Assembly: GCF_005889745.1 (NCBI RefSeq)
Contig: NZ_VCKZ01000021.1
Coordinates: 1 to 41,975, forward strand
Source of the DNA: Actinomadura geliboluensis
GTDB taxonomy: Bacteria > Actinomycetota > Actinomycetes > Streptosporangiales > Streptosporangiaceae
DNA: 41,975 bases
Direction: 5' to 3'
Below, one piece after another: positions 7,332 through 15,623 of the stretch. The position numbers and the translations under genes are program-made. The notes below the pieces were generated by a model. The model searched no databases. It had not been told where the DNA came from and saw only the letters and a program-made list of their open reading frames with translations. The number at the start of each line of letters is the position of its first letter. Positions within the stretch are counted from its first letter, which is position 1.

Positions 7332-8150
7332 TCAGTTCGCGGAAGTATGTGCGTGCCGGTGCGACGCCCACTGCCGTGCTGCGGTCGCGTGTTCGAGGGC
7401 CCAAGCCTCGCTGTTGGTGGCTAGGTTGGCTTCCCATTTCGTGGCGAAGACGCGGGCGAACAGGTCGATGGTGGTCGGGGCGGTGGACGTCCAGGCGGGG
7501 AACTGCGAGACCCAGAGTTCCGCTTCGGCCGGGGTGTGCCCGGCTTTCAGTAGCCAGGGGATGAGCAGCGCCATTTCGAGGAATGCGGCACCGCGTCCGG
7601 TGAACGTCCAGTCCACGACGTAGGCGGTTTCGTCGTCGCCGAGCAGGACGTTGGCAGGGTTCAGGTCGGCGTGCAGCAGTGTGTCGCCGGCCAGCGCGGA
7701 CACGTCGCCCATCGACTCCCAGCGGCGCTCGACCCGCCTGCGTTCGAGCACGTCGGGGAGCGGGTGCGCCTGCAGATCCCCGATGATCTTTGCGAGGACG
7801 GCCAGGTCCGGTGAGCCGGGGGTGTAGTCGGCGTGCCGGGCCTGGACGTGCTCGAAGGCCAAGACAAGCCACCCGTCCGCCTCCGCCGTCCACAGGAGGC
7901 GAGGGGCGTAGTCGGTGACGTGGGGATTGATCGCGGCCTCCCAGCGCAGCGACCACACCTCCGGGCCGTCGGTGCCGGACGCGGTTCTGCGGGCGGCCTT
8001 GATGAACAACCGGCCGTCCGCAGTGTGGACGGTCGCGGTGATGTCGGCGTGGTTGCCTGCGGGTGCGGGCTCGACCCCGTGGACGGGGCCGGCGTGCGCC
8101 TCGACCGCGCCGAGCACCTCGGGCGGCAGGCCAGACCGGTCGGTGCGCAT
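7332..8150 (-). CDS. Aminoglycoside phosphotransferase-fold (APH) kinase
   Basis: 272 residues from the ATG at 8150, preceded by a G-rich site (GGGGGGCG). The kinase motifs are in order: a lysine in RLFIKAA (about residue 51), the catalytic loop LLHADLNPANVLL (Asp about 162, Asn about 167) and the metal-binding Asp in YVVDWTFTG (about 180). This is the choline/aminoglycoside phosphotransferase fold. The substrate cannot be read from sequence; most chromosomal members phosphorylate small metabolites and do not confer resistance. It converges on the second DUF397 gene. Confidence 0.85.
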   Translation of the reverse strand: MRTDRSGLPPEVLGAVEAHAGPVHGVEPAPAGNHADITATVHTADGRLFIKAARRTASGTDGPEVWSLRWEAAINPHVTDYAPRLLWTAEADGWLVLAFEHVQARHADYTPGSPDLAVLAKIIGDLQAHPLPDVLERRRVERRWESMGDVSALAGDTLLHADLNPANVLLGDDETAYVVDWTFTGRGAAFLEMALLIPWLLKAGHTPAEAELWVSQFPAWTSTAPTTIDLFARVFATKWEANLATNSEAWALEHATAARQWASHRHAHTSAN

Positions 8151-8560
8151 CGATCGCCCCCCGTGGCGGTGACAGGCGTGGCGGGACTCGCCGTCCCTCC
8201 GCCATTCCAGCACGCGGACGCCCGCCCGGAACGGATGCCCGTCCATGATCGGCAGGTGGTGTGTTAAGCGGCCCGCGACGGCGCTCTAGCCGTTACGTGG
8301 CGTAATGACGGAATTGTGCCTAAAGATCCCACTGAGGTGAGGGTGGGGGCGTCCGCCGTGATGAGGCCGCGCGGGCGCCGGTCCGTACGGGCCCCCTTCG
8401 GATTGTCTCCGGGTGATCAATGAATGGGGTCGTTTTTGTTGCCGGGTGAGTGTTCCCGGCATTCAAGGTCTGAAGATCTTTCTGTAATGGTGTGCGGCGG
8501 GCGCGGGGTGGGTTACCTTTTAATGGGGCAATTCCTTTGACCTCGTGAAGGGGAGAGCGG
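8151..8560. other. 410-bp divergent intergenic region
   Basis: It separates the APH-like gene from the first PucR-like gene. It contains a small inverted repeat TTACG-TGG-CGTAA (8293-8305) and AT-richer DNA near 8395-8545, where promoters are likely. The ribosome site GGGGAGAG precedes 8561. I see no RNA gene or conserved ORF in it. Confidence 0.4.
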
Positions 8561-9751
8561 ATGACGAAGACCCTCGTTGGGGGAGGGGGTCGTCCTGGGG
8601 CTCTGCCGCCGCAGGTCATCGCGATTCTGAGCGCGGAGCTGCCCACGCTCGCCGGGGAGATCATCGAGGAGATCCGGCGGTCGGTCCCGGAGTACTCGCG
8701 GCAGGACGGGCCGACGACTCCGGCCGGATTCCGGGTCACCGTCGAGCAGGCCATGACGGCCTTTCTCGACCAGGTCTCCGGCGCCAGCGGCGCGCATGAG
8801 CGCCGCGACGAGTTGTGCCGGGAACTCGGCCGCGGCGTGGCCTACCAAGGGCGCACCCTCGACTCGCTCCAGGCCGCCTACCGGGTCGGCGTGCAGGTCG
8901 CGTGGCGGCGGGTCGCGGCCGTCGCGCGGGAGCGGCGGCTGCCCGCCGAGGTCATGTCCCGGCTGGCCGAGGCCCTCTTCGCCTACATCGACGAGCTGGC
9001 CTCCCTGTCGGTCGAGGGCTACCTGGAGGTCCGCTCGTCCGCCGACGAGCCGCCCGGCGACCACCGGCTGCTGCGGATGGTGCTCGGGCCGGGGGCCGCG
9101 AGCGGCGCGCTCGCCGGGGCCGCCGCCGCGTCCGGCTGGGACGTCCCCGACACCGTGACGATGGTCGCGCTGCCGGGCGGGGCCCGCTGCATCCGCGAGG
9201 CGATGGACGCCGACGTCCTGGTCAACCTCGCGGACGCCGAACCCCACCTGCTGATCCCCGGCGGATACGGGCCCGAGCGCGCGGCGATGCTGGGCCGCGC
9301 GATGCCCGAACGCCGGTTCGCGGTGGGCCTCACCGTCCCGCTGGGGGAGGCCGCCGACTCGCTGCGGTGGGCACGGCGCGCTTTGGCACTCGTGGACGCG
9401 GGGCTGCTGGAGGACGGCGGGCCGACGCTGTGCGAGCGGCACCTTCTCGAACTCTGGCTGCTGTCGGACGGTCCGCTCCTCGACCAGCTCGCCCGGCGCG
9501 AATTGGCCGCGCTGTCCCATCTCCCGCGGACCCGTCGTATGCGCATGACCGAAACCCTCGGGGCGTGGCTGGAGGCACAGGGGAACGCGGTGGAGGCGGC
9601 CCGCCGGCTCCGGCTGCACCCGCAGACCGTCCGCTACCGGATGCGGCAGATCAGTGCGACGTTCGACCGGCAGCTCACCGATCCGGCGGCACGATTCGTG
9701 CTCGACGCGGTGCTGCGCGCCCACCGGCTACGGGAGCGGGGCGCCCCGTGA
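8561..9751 (+). CDS. PucR/CdaR-like transcriptional regulator, tandem copy 1
   Basis: 396 residues. The N-terminal part (about residues 15-165) is an alpha-helical region with LPTLAGEIIEEIRRSVPEY and GRTLDSLQAAYRVGVQVAWR. The middle resembles a degenerate GGDEF-like/CdaR region. The C-terminus (about 330-390) is a PucR-type helix-turn-helix: LGAWLEAQGNAVEAARRL, then LHPQTVRYRMRQI. Such proteins regulate catabolic or developmental genes in Actinobacteria. It is followed 256 bases later by a clear paralog. Its target genes are not evident from the window. Confidence 0.88.
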   Translation: MTKTLVGGGGRPGALPPQVIAILSAELPTLAGEIIEEIRRSVPEYSRQDGPTTPAGFRVTVEQAMTAFLDQVSGASGAHERRDELCRELGRGVAYQGRTLDSLQAAYRVGVQVAWRRVAAVARERRLPAEVMSRLAEALFAYIDELASLSVEGYLEVRSSADEPPGDHRLLRMVLGPGAASGALAGAAAASGWDVPDTVTMVALPGGARCIREAMDADVLVNLADAEPHLLIPGGYGPERAAMLGRAMPERRFAVGLTVPLGEAADSLRWARRALALVDAGLLEDGGPTLCERHLLELWLLSDGPLLDQLARRELAALSHLPRTRRMRMTETLGAWLEAQGNAVEAARRLRLHPQTVRYRMRQISATFDRQLTDPAARFVLDAVLRAHRLRERGAP

Positions 9752-9779
9752 AATGAGCCCGTCCCAATTGGACGCTGAA

Positions 9780-9797
9780 TGTGGCCATGAGGCCACA
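9780..9797 (+). promoter_or_regulatory. 7-bp inverted repeat between the two PucR-like genes
   Basis: TGTGGCC-ATGA-GGCCACA, 29 bases after the stop of copy 1. It may be a weak terminator or an operator for the second regulator gene; sequence alone does not decide. Confidence 0.45.
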
Positions 9798-10007
9798 CAC
9801 TGCTGATTTTGCGTTTCATTTACCTTGACGCGCCCTATTTGATCTAAGTTCAATGTGCTTCAGCTCACTGATTGCGGGGGGTGTGCAGGGGTCCCCCGCT
9901 CGGCGCGCCCTCGGTATTACGCCATACGGTCGACCGTCCGGACGGCCGGGTGCCCCCGCCCGGCGCCATGCCCCGGTCCGCGACGTCGGCGACTTGGAGG
10001 TGTGCCC

Positions 10008-11300
10008 ATGGCACAGCAGACGTTGACGCGGGGGACGGTGAAGCGCCGGACGCGGCTGCCCCGCCGGCTCGCCCTGCTGATGCGCCCGGAACTGCCCAGC
10101 CTCGCCCAGGAGATCATCGACGAGGTCCGCCGGTCGATCCCCGAGTACGGGCGACCCCTCAAGGGCCCCTACGTGGAGGCCCTGCGGATCGGCGTGGAAC
10201 GCGCGCTGACCGACTTCGTCGACCGGGTGGCCAACCCCCTCGCCCCGCGCGAGCGCCACCACGAGACCTACCGCCGCCTCGGCCGGTTCGAGGCGCAGGA
10301 GGGCCGGACGCTCGACACGCTCCAGGCCGCGCTGCGCATCGGCGCCCAGGTCGCGTGGCGGCGCATCATGAAGGTCGGGCCGCGCCGCCGGGTGTCGCCC
10401 GAGGTCATGGCCCAGCTCGCCGACGCCCTGTTCGCCTACATCGACGAACTCGCCGCGCTCGCGCTGGAGGGCTACCTGGACGCCCGCCCGGACGGCGAGG
10501 CCGAGGCGCACCGGCGGCGCTTACTGGAACTGCTGCTGCGGCCCGCCGCGTCCCCGCGCGTCCTGGCCGAGGCCGCCGAAAAGGCCGGGTGGACGATCCC
10601 CGACGAGGTGACCGTCGTCGTCGCCCCGCCCGGCGCCCGGTACGTGCGGGCCGCGCTCGACGAGGACGTCCTCGCCGACCTCACCGCCACCCAGCCGTTC
10701 CTCGTCGTCCCCGGCAAGGCGACCCGGGAGCGGCGCCGGTCCCTGCTGCGCGTCCTGCCGGACGGGCAGCTCGTCATCGGCCTCACGGTGCCGCCCTCGG
10801 GCGTCGTCGACTCGCTGCGGTGGGCGCGGTGCGCCCTCCGCCTGGTGGAGGACGGCGTCCTCGGCGACACGCCCGTCACCGACTGCGAGGAGCACCTCAT
10901 CACCCTGTGGCTGCTGTCCGACCAGGCGCTCATCGACCAGCTCGCGGCCCGGCACCTCGGCGACATGGACGACCTCACCTGCCGGCAGCGCGAACGCCTG
11001 CTCGAGACGCTGCGCGCCTGGCTGACGACCCGCGGCAGCGCCAACGACATCGCGGCGGAGCTCGGCATCCACCCGCAGACCGTCCGCTACCGGATGCGGC
11101 AGGTCGAGAGCACCCTCGGCGACCGGCTCGCCGACTCCGACGCGCGCTTCGCGATCGAGGCGGTGCTGCGCGCCATGCGGCTGCGCGAGCGCGCCGGCGC
11201 GGCTGCCGGAGGGGCCTCCCGGCGGGACGGCGACGCCCCGCGGAAACCCTCACCCGATGATAATCGGTCATTTACGGATCGGCGGAATATGAGCAACTGA
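10008..11300 (+). CDS. PucR/CdaR-like transcriptional regulator, tandem copy 2
   Basis: 430 residues from the ATG at 10008, which has TTGGAGGTG upstream; the frame is open further upstream but that extension has no ribosome site and reads like non-coding DNA. The domain order is the same as in copy 1: N-terminal helices (LPSLAQEIIDEVRRSIPEY, GRTLDTLQAALRIGAQVAWR), central region, and C-terminal HTH (LHPQTVRYRMRQ-type, here IHPQTVRYRMRQVESTL). The two proteins are strongly similar along their whole length, so this is a gene duplication. An Ala/Gly/Arg-rich tail of about 35 residues is extra. Confidence 0.88.
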   Translation: MAQQTLTRGTVKRRTRLPRRLALLMRPELPSLAQEIIDEVRRSIPEYGRPLKGPYVEALRIGVERALTDFVDRVANPLAPRERHHETYRRLGRFEAQEGRTLDTLQAALRIGAQVAWRRIMKVGPRRRVSPEVMAQLADALFAYIDELAALALEGYLDARPDGEAEAHRRRLLELLLRPAASPRVLAEAAEKAGWTIPDEVTVVVAPPGARYVRAALDEDVLADLTATQPFLVVPGKATRERRRSLLRVLPDGQLVIGLTVPPSGVVDSLRWARCALRLVEDGVLGDTPVTDCEEHLITLWLLSDQALIDQLAARHLGDMDDLTCRQRERLLETLRAWLTTRGSANDIAAELGIHPQTVRYRMRQVESTLGDRLADSDARFAIEAVLRAMRLRERAGAAAGGASRRDGDAPRKPSPDDNRSFTDRRNMSN

Positions 11301-11406
11301 AACGGACCTTGACGTGCGGGGTTGATGGACCGAATCGGCGCATGCTTCCATCCAATTCAGCGCAATTTCGGTGGGATGGTCGCGACGCGGTGGAGGTGCG
11401 TTCGGG

Positions 11407-12597
11407 GTGCGTTCACGATCGGCAGTCTCGGTCCTGGCCGGACTCGGCGCGGTGACGCTCATCGGCACGGTGGGCGTCCACCCCGTGTACGCGGACGAGA
11501 CCCCGTCGCCCGAGACGACGGTGACCGACACGCCGTCCGACCCGCCCCCGGCGACGGAGACCCCGACCGACCCGCCGACGTCCGATCCGCCGACCGATCC
11601 GCCGACGTCCGACCCGCCCACGGATCCGCCGACGTCGGACCCGCCGACCGACCCGCCCACGGACCCGCCGACGTCGGACCCGCCGACCGATCCGCCGACG
11701 GATCCGCCGACGAGTCCGCCGCCGACCACGACGCCCACGGACCCGCCGACGACGCCGCCGCCCGGACCGGGCAAGCCGAAGACACCGGTGCTGTCGCTCG
11801 GGCTGACGGTGTCTCAGGCGACGATGAAGCCCGGCGGCTCGATCACCGCGACCGTGCGGATCTCGTCGGCGTACGCGACCGCGACCGGCGTCGCGCTGCG
11901 GATGTCGGCCTCGGGCGCGTCGGTCAGCCCCGGCGCGCAGTCCCTCGGCAGCGTCGGCTCCGGCGGGGCCGCCGCGATCGCGACCGTGCGGGCGCCGTCC
12001 AACGCCAAGCCCGGCGTCATCACGCTGCGGGCGTCGGTGTCGGCGGCCAAGGCGCGCAGCGTGTCCCGCACCTACAAGCTGATCATCACCTCGGCGTCCG
12101 GCGCGCTGCCGCCCGGGATCAGCGCGGGGACCCTGCCGCCCGGCGTGCCGCCGCTGACGCCGTCCGGGTTCAACCCGCTCGCCGGGATGAAGGGCCCGCA
12201 GGTGGCGCTGCCGCCGATCGTGCCCGCCAACGCCCCCCAGATCGCGCCGGCGTCCGGGCCGCTCGTCCCGGTGTCGAACCTGCGCACGATCCCCGCCGAG
12301 CCGTTCACCTACGAGGAACTGGCCGCGCTCCAGGCGGGCTTCCTCGCCGCGCTCGGCGCCGGGGTGACGCTGCTGCTGATGCGGCTGCGGCTGATCCGCC
12401 GCAGCGACGCCCGCGCCCAGCGGGTCATGCGCCGCCGGCTCCGCGCCGCCCGCCGGCACCTCGCGGGCAAGCGGCCCACCGCCGCGCGGCTGCGCACCCT
12501 GCCGCCGCAGCCCGCCCGCGCGCGGCCGGTCCGCCCGCTCCAGCCGGTCCCGCCGATCCGGCTGTCGGTCGGGCAGGTCCGTGTCGTCCGCCCCTGA
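11407..12597 (+). CDS. Surface protein: signal peptide, Asp/Pro/Thr repeat stalk, Ig-like domain, C-terminal membrane anchor
   Basis: 396 residues from the GTG at 11407 (GGAGG ten bases upstream; an in-frame GTG at 11371 is possible). It starts with a signal peptide ending near HPVYA. Residues about 54-115 are a low-complexity stalk of TDPPTSDPP units. A beta-rich domain follows (LGLTVSQATMKPGGSITATV to SRTYKLIITSA), resembling Ig-like/CARDB-type extracellular domains. A Pro/Gly-rich linker then leads to one hydrophobic segment (LQAGFLAALGAGVTLLLMRL) and a very basic Arg-rich cytoplasmic tail of about 70 residues. It should be anchored in the membrane with the domain held out through the cell wall by the stalk. 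Ligand unknown. Confidence 0.8.
   Translation: MRSRSAVSVLAGLGAVTLIGTVGVHPVYADETPSPETTVTDTPSDPPPATETPTDPPTSDPPTDPPTSDPPTDPPTSDPPTDPPTDPPTSDPPTDPPTDPPTSPPPTTTPTDPPTTPPPGPGKPKTPVLSLGLTVSQATMKPGGSITATVRISSAYATATGVALRMSASGASVSPGAQSLGSVGSGGAAAIATVRAPSNAKPGVITLRASVSAAKARSVSRTYKLIITSASGALPPGISAGTLPPGVPPLTPSGFNPLAGMKGPQVALPPIVPANAPQIAPASGPLVPVSNLRTIPAEPFTYEELAALQAGFLAALGAGVTLLLMRLRLIRRSDARAQRVMRRRLRAARRHLAGKRPTAARLRTLPPQPARARPVRPLQPVPPIRLSVGQVRVVRP
11566..11751 (+). repeat. Coding repeat encoding TDPP/TSDPP units
   Basis: Degenerate 12- and 15-base units (ACCGACCCGCCG, TCCGACCCGCCG and variants) encode alternating TDPP and TSDPP. This is a rigid, negatively charged stalk within the surface protein; repeat number is likely variable between strains. 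Confidence 0.85.
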
Positions 12598-13156
12598 CCG
12601 CGGCGGCCTCCGGGACGCCGCCCCCGAACGTCCCGGCGGGCCGCCGCTCCAGGATCAGGCGTGGGAGCAGCCCCACCTCGCCGTCGCGGCCGTGGCACTG
12701 CTGTGCGCGGCGTGGGCGGCGTCGGCCGTCCTCGTCATCGGCGTCCTCGCCAGCACCGGCTCCCGCGTCTGGCCGCTGCGGGTGCTGGACGGCCTCGTGC
12801 CCGGCCCGGCGGGTCCGCCGACGGCCGGGCCGGACATCGGCACCGGCATGGCCCTGTGCGCGCTCCTCCTCGCCGCCGGCGCGCTCCTCACCCACACCGC
12901 GCCGGAACTGCTCACCGGATCCCGGACGGCGCGGCTGACCGTCTGGGCCGCCGTGCCGCTCCTCGCCGCCGAGCCGATGCGCCGCGCCGCCATGGCGCTC
13001 CCCGAGCCGGGAGCGGACGTCACCGTCGCCGCCTGCACGCTGGCCGTCGGCGCCGCCGCGCTGGCCGCCGCGGCGCTCCTCGCGCTGCCCGCCGCCGGGT
13101 TCCAGACGGGGGTCAGCGCGCCAGCCGGATCAGGATCCGGCACACCTCGTCGATGA
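12581..13156 (+). CDS. Small membrane protein overlapping the surface-protein gene
   Basis: 191 residues from a GTG lying 17 bases inside the end of the preceding gene, which suggests translational coupling. About four hydrophobic segments are visible (AVAAVALLCAAWAASAVLVI, GMALCALLLAAGALL, TVWAAVPLLAAEPM, VAACTLAVGAAALAAAALLA) after a Pro/Gly-rich cytoplasmic start. No family is recognised. Its 3' end overlaps the convergent TetR gene by 44 bases, so the exact end of one of them should be treated with caution. It may act together with the surface protein (inference from coupling). Confidence 0.65.
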   Translation: MSSAPDRGGLRDAAPERPGGPPLQDQAWEQPHLAVAAVALLCAAWAASAVLVIGVLASTGSRVWPLRVLDGLVPGPAGPPTAGPDIGTGMALCALLLAAGALLTHTAPELLTGSRTARLTVWAAVPLLAAEPMRRAAMALPEPGADVTVAACTLAVGAAALAAAALLALPAAGFQTGVSAPAGSGSGTPRR

Positions 13157-13778
13157 TCTCCGCGGCCTCGGCCTCGTTCTCGGCCGTGGCGATCTCCCGT
13201 CCGGCCTCGCCGATGACGGTGGTCAGCACCAGGCTCAGCACCTGGTCGGCGCGCCCGGCGGGCTCGCCGGGCGCGGGGCCGCGCAGCAGCTTGGTGTTCT
13301 GCGCGATCCAGTGCTGGGCGCGGCTGCGGCGCATCAGCGACGACCCCGACGGGCCCTCCCCGGCGAGGAACAGCCGGGCCGCCTCCCGCCGCTCCCAGCA
13401 CACCAGCAGGTAGGCGCGGGCCCCCGCGGTGAACAGCGCGATCGGGTCGGACTCGCCGCTCTTGCGCGCGGCGGACACCGCCTGCGCGGCGCTCGCCTCC
13501 TGCTCGGCGGTGAGGTCCTCCCACAGCGCGACGTACAGGCCGGCCTTGCCGCCGTAGTGGTGGTAGAGGCTGCCGACGCTGATCCCGGACCGCTCGACGA
13601 TCTCGGCGATGCCCGCGTCGGCGTAGCCGCGGTCGGCGAAGACCTGCTGCGCCGCGCTCAGCAGCGCGTGGCGCGTCGCGTCGGCGCGGGCCCACTGCCG
13701 CCCGCCGCCCGCCGAGCCGCCGCCCGGCCCGTCGCCGTTCCCCGTGTCGTTGCCGTGGCGCGTCCTGCTCGTCCGCAT
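13113..13778 (-). CDS. TetR/AcrR-family regulator
   Basis: 221 residues. After a Gly/Arg-rich N-terminal extension of about 28 residues comes a textbook TetR DNA-binding domain: ALLSAAQQVFADRGYADAGI, then IVERSGISVGSLYHHYGGKAGLYVAL. The C-terminal ligand-binding half is helical and begins near residue 90. The gene lies 49 bases downstream of the lysozyme-like gene on the same strand and may share its transcript. The target and ligand are unknown. The poor distance between the AAGGG and the ATG leaves a slightly later start possible. Confidence 0.92.
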   Translation of the reverse strand: MRTSRTRHGNDTGNGDGPGGGSAGGGRQWARADATRHALLSAAQQVFADRGYADAGIAEIVERSGISVGSLYHHYGGKAGLYVALWEDLTAEQEASAAQAVSAARKSGESDPIALFTAGARAYLLVCWERREAARLFLAGEGPSGSSLMRRSRAQHWIAQNTKLLRGPAPGEPAGRADQVLSLVLTTVIGEAGREIATAENEAEAAEIIDEVCRILIRLAR

Positions 13779-13827
13779 CCCTTCATGGTGCCAGGTCGCG
13801 GGCCCGCAGACGGGGAGTAGCGGACGG

Positions 13828-14655
13828 CTAGTACCAGTTGTGCGCCTGCCAGAACGACCAGGCGCCGCACGGGTCCTTGTAGCGGGCCTTGATGTAGCCG
13901 AGCCCCCACGCGATCTGGGTGGGGGAGCTGGTGCGCCAGTCGGCCCCGGCGCTCGCCAGCTTGGAACCCGGCAGCGCCTGCGGGATGCCGTAGGCGCCGC
14001 TGGACGGGTTGACGGCCCGCTCGTTCCAGCCGCTCTCGTGGTTCCACAGCGTCAGCAGGGACGGCCAGCAGCGGCCCCAGCCCTTCATGGCGTTCATCTT
14101 CTTGCCGTACGCCTTGTTCTGCCCGGCGCTGGGGTTCATCTTGGCGAGCCGCTCGCGCTCCTGCTGCGCCTTGAGCTTCGCCCGCGCCGCCGCGTCCCGC
14201 TTGGCCTTCTCCTTGAGGCGCTTCAGCTCGCGCTGGTGCTCCTCGTAGGCGCGCTTCTTGGCGGTGGCGATCGCGTCGGCCGCGACCTTGTCCATGTCGG
14301 TCGCGGACGTCAGCTGGGCGAGCATGTCGTTGGTCGACAGCCCGGCCGCGGCGGCCTTCGGCGGCTTGGTGTCGTCGCCGGTGAAAGCGTTGAGGTCGAC
14401 CACCGCCACCGCCGTGCCGAGCGCGGCGATCGCCGCGACGGTGATGGTCACGTTGCTGGTGAGGACCCGCCGCAGGCGCCGCTTCTTCTCCGGCGGGACG
14501 GCGGGCGGCATCGGCGTCGGCCCGGTCCCGCCCGGCCCGCCGTAGGCGCCGTACGCGTCGTACTCGTCGGCCGCCGGACGCGGTGCGGGAACCCGCTCGG
14601 AGCGGGCGCGCCGGCCCTCGGCGGAACGTCTGCGGGTGCCGTGACTCTGGGGCAT
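13828..14655 (-). CDS. Membrane-anchored lysozyme/transglycosylase-like protein
   Basis: 275 residues. It has a cytoplasmic Pro/Tyr-rich N-terminus, one membrane segment near residues 68-90 (LTSNVTITVAAIAALGTAVA), then a long charged helix rich in Lys/Arg/Glu/Ala (coiled-coil-like, about 130-175), and a C-terminal domain containing LLTLWNHESGWNERAVNPSS, AYGIPQALPGSKLASAG and IAWGLGYIKARYKDPCGAWS. The ESGW...GIPQ pattern is that of the SLT-like 'aggregation-promoting factor' lysozyme domain common in Actinobacteria; Glu in HESGW is the expected catalytic residue. It should act on peptidoglycan outside the membrane. Confidence 0.88.
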   Translation of the reverse strand: MPQSHGTRRRSAEGRRARSERVPAPRPAADEYDAYGAYGGPGGTGPTPMPPAVPPEKKRRLRRVLTSNVTITVAAIAALGTAVAVVDLNAFTGDDTKPPKAAAAGLSTNDMLAQLTSATDMDKVAADAIATAKKRAYEEHQRELKRLKEKAKRDAAARAKLKAQQERERLAKMNPSAGQNKAYGKKMNAMKGWGRCWPSLLTLWNHESGWNERAVNPSSGAYGIPQALPGSKLASAGADWRTSSPTQIAWGLGYIKARYKDPCGAWSFWQAHNWY

Positions 14656-14779
14656 GGGATGAAGACTGCCTTATCGCCCGGGGTCGTGTCGTCGAACTGA
14701 AGGTACGCGGGCGGCATCGTACGCGGTTCACCCGCCCCGCGTCTTCTCTCGCCGTCACCCCGGTCACGGGGGCGGTGCG

Positions 14780-15316
14780 TCAGCTCCGGGCGCCGCCGGG
14801 GTTCAGCAGCTCCACGTCGCCGGCCGCGAGCCGCGCCGGCTGGAGCGCCTCGAACACCTCGCGGTGCGTCCCGGCGAACGGGGCGAACGCGCCGCCGGGC
14901 GACTCCAGCGCCAGGCTCGCCTCGTTGGCCCGCTCCCGTCCCGCCTCGGTGATCTCCACCAGCGTCGCGCGCCGGTCGCGGGGATGCCGGGTGCGGGCGA
15001 CGAGACCGACCGCCTCCAGCTGCTCGACGGTCAGCGTCACCGTCGTCGGGTGCACCATCAGGATCCGGCCGAGCGTGCTCAGCCGCGCGCTGCCGCGGGT
15101 CGTGAGGGCCAGCGTGGTCAGCAGCAGGTAGCCGCTGCGGGTCAGGCCCAGCCGTTTCAGCTCCGCTTCGAGGGCCTTCTTGAACAGCTGATCGAGCCGT
15201 CCCACCGCGCAGATCGCCATGAACGGCCACGGGCCGCCCTGGAGCCCCTGCTCCTCCCACCGGTCCCGGACGCCCATGACCAGCGGGTCGGCACCGCCGT
15301 CCATGTCGTCTTCCAT
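14780..15316 (-). CDS. MarR-family regulator divergent from the mce operon
   Basis: About 178 residues if translation starts at 15316; in-frame ATGs at 15337 and 15304 (the latter with GGAAG upstream) are alternatives, and the frame stays open to 15403 with codons unlike the rest of the gene. The winged-helix core is clear: LGLTRSGYLLLTTLALTTRG, RLSTLGRILMVHPTTVTLTVEQ, LEAVGLVARTRHPRDRRATL and VEITEAGRERANEASLA. It is transcribed away from the YrbE/Mce genes with the shared upstream region at 15317-15623, so it is a good candidate for their regulator (inference). Confidence 0.88.
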   Translation of the reverse strand: MEDDMDGGADPLVMGVRDRWEEQGLQGGPWPFMAICAVGRLDQLFKKALEAELKRLGLTRSGYLLLTTLALTTRGSARLSTLGRILMVHPTTVTLTVEQLEAVGLVARTRHPRDRRATLVEITEAGRERANEASLALESPGGAFAPFAGTHREVFEALQPARLAAGDVELLNPGGARS

Positions 15317-15415
15317 CTCACGCCCCGTGTCGATCATCGTGCGCCCGATCGTAGCTTCGGACAAATCCAGATGTAAGTACTCGCTTCTTAGACCTTCTTC
15401 CAATAGAGTGCCTCA

Positions 15416-15480
15416 GATCACAGCGGTGGTGCCCGAGTGCTTGCTTGGGTCATGCTGTGATCCCGGTCTCTGCCGAGACC
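15416..15480 (+). promoter_or_regulatory. Two inverted repeats in the mce upstream region
   Basis: GATCACAGC (15416-15424) and GCTGTGATC (15454-15462) form a perfect 9-bp inverted repeat with a 29-base spacer. Immediately after lies GGTCTC-TGCC-GAGACC (15465-15480). They sit between the divergent MarR gene and yrbEA, where an operator or leader hairpin is expected. No confident -35/-10 pair is seen. Confidence 0.5.
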
Positions 15481-15623
15481 ACGGTGGCGCGCGACGACGA
15501 AGAGGACGTGGGCGCCGCCTGTGGCCCGGCGGGAGCCGGCGTATCGGATGGGCGCCGACGTCCGAGAACGAAGGAGGCTGGTATGTACCTTCACCCCCGC
15601 CCCCCGGGGGAGGTCGCCGGCTG

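Noticed and set aside
7332-8150. Aminoglycoside resistance gene
   Set aside because: Only the general APH fold is seen; the substrate-binding part does not match a known resistance enzyme and there is no resistance or mobile context.
9855-10007. N-terminal extension of the second PucR-like protein
   Set aside because: No ribosome site at the upstream ATG, non-coding-like composition, and the paralog starts at the equivalent of 10008.
11566-11751. Short regular repeats that could be taken for a CRISPR array
   Set aside because: The units are contiguous, have no spacers and code in frame for TDPP/TSDPP within a secreted protein.
14656-14779. Possible c-di-AMP (ydaO-type) riboswitch before the lysozyme-like gene
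   Set aside because: Such leaders occur before cell-wall hydrolase genes, but the 124-base gap is too short and only a GGGTGAACC resemblance is seen.
15337-15403. Longer N-terminus of the divergent MarR protein (TTG start)
   Set aside because: This part uses TTA, CTA and AGA codons unlike the rest of the gene, and has no ribosome site; it is more likely promoter DNA.
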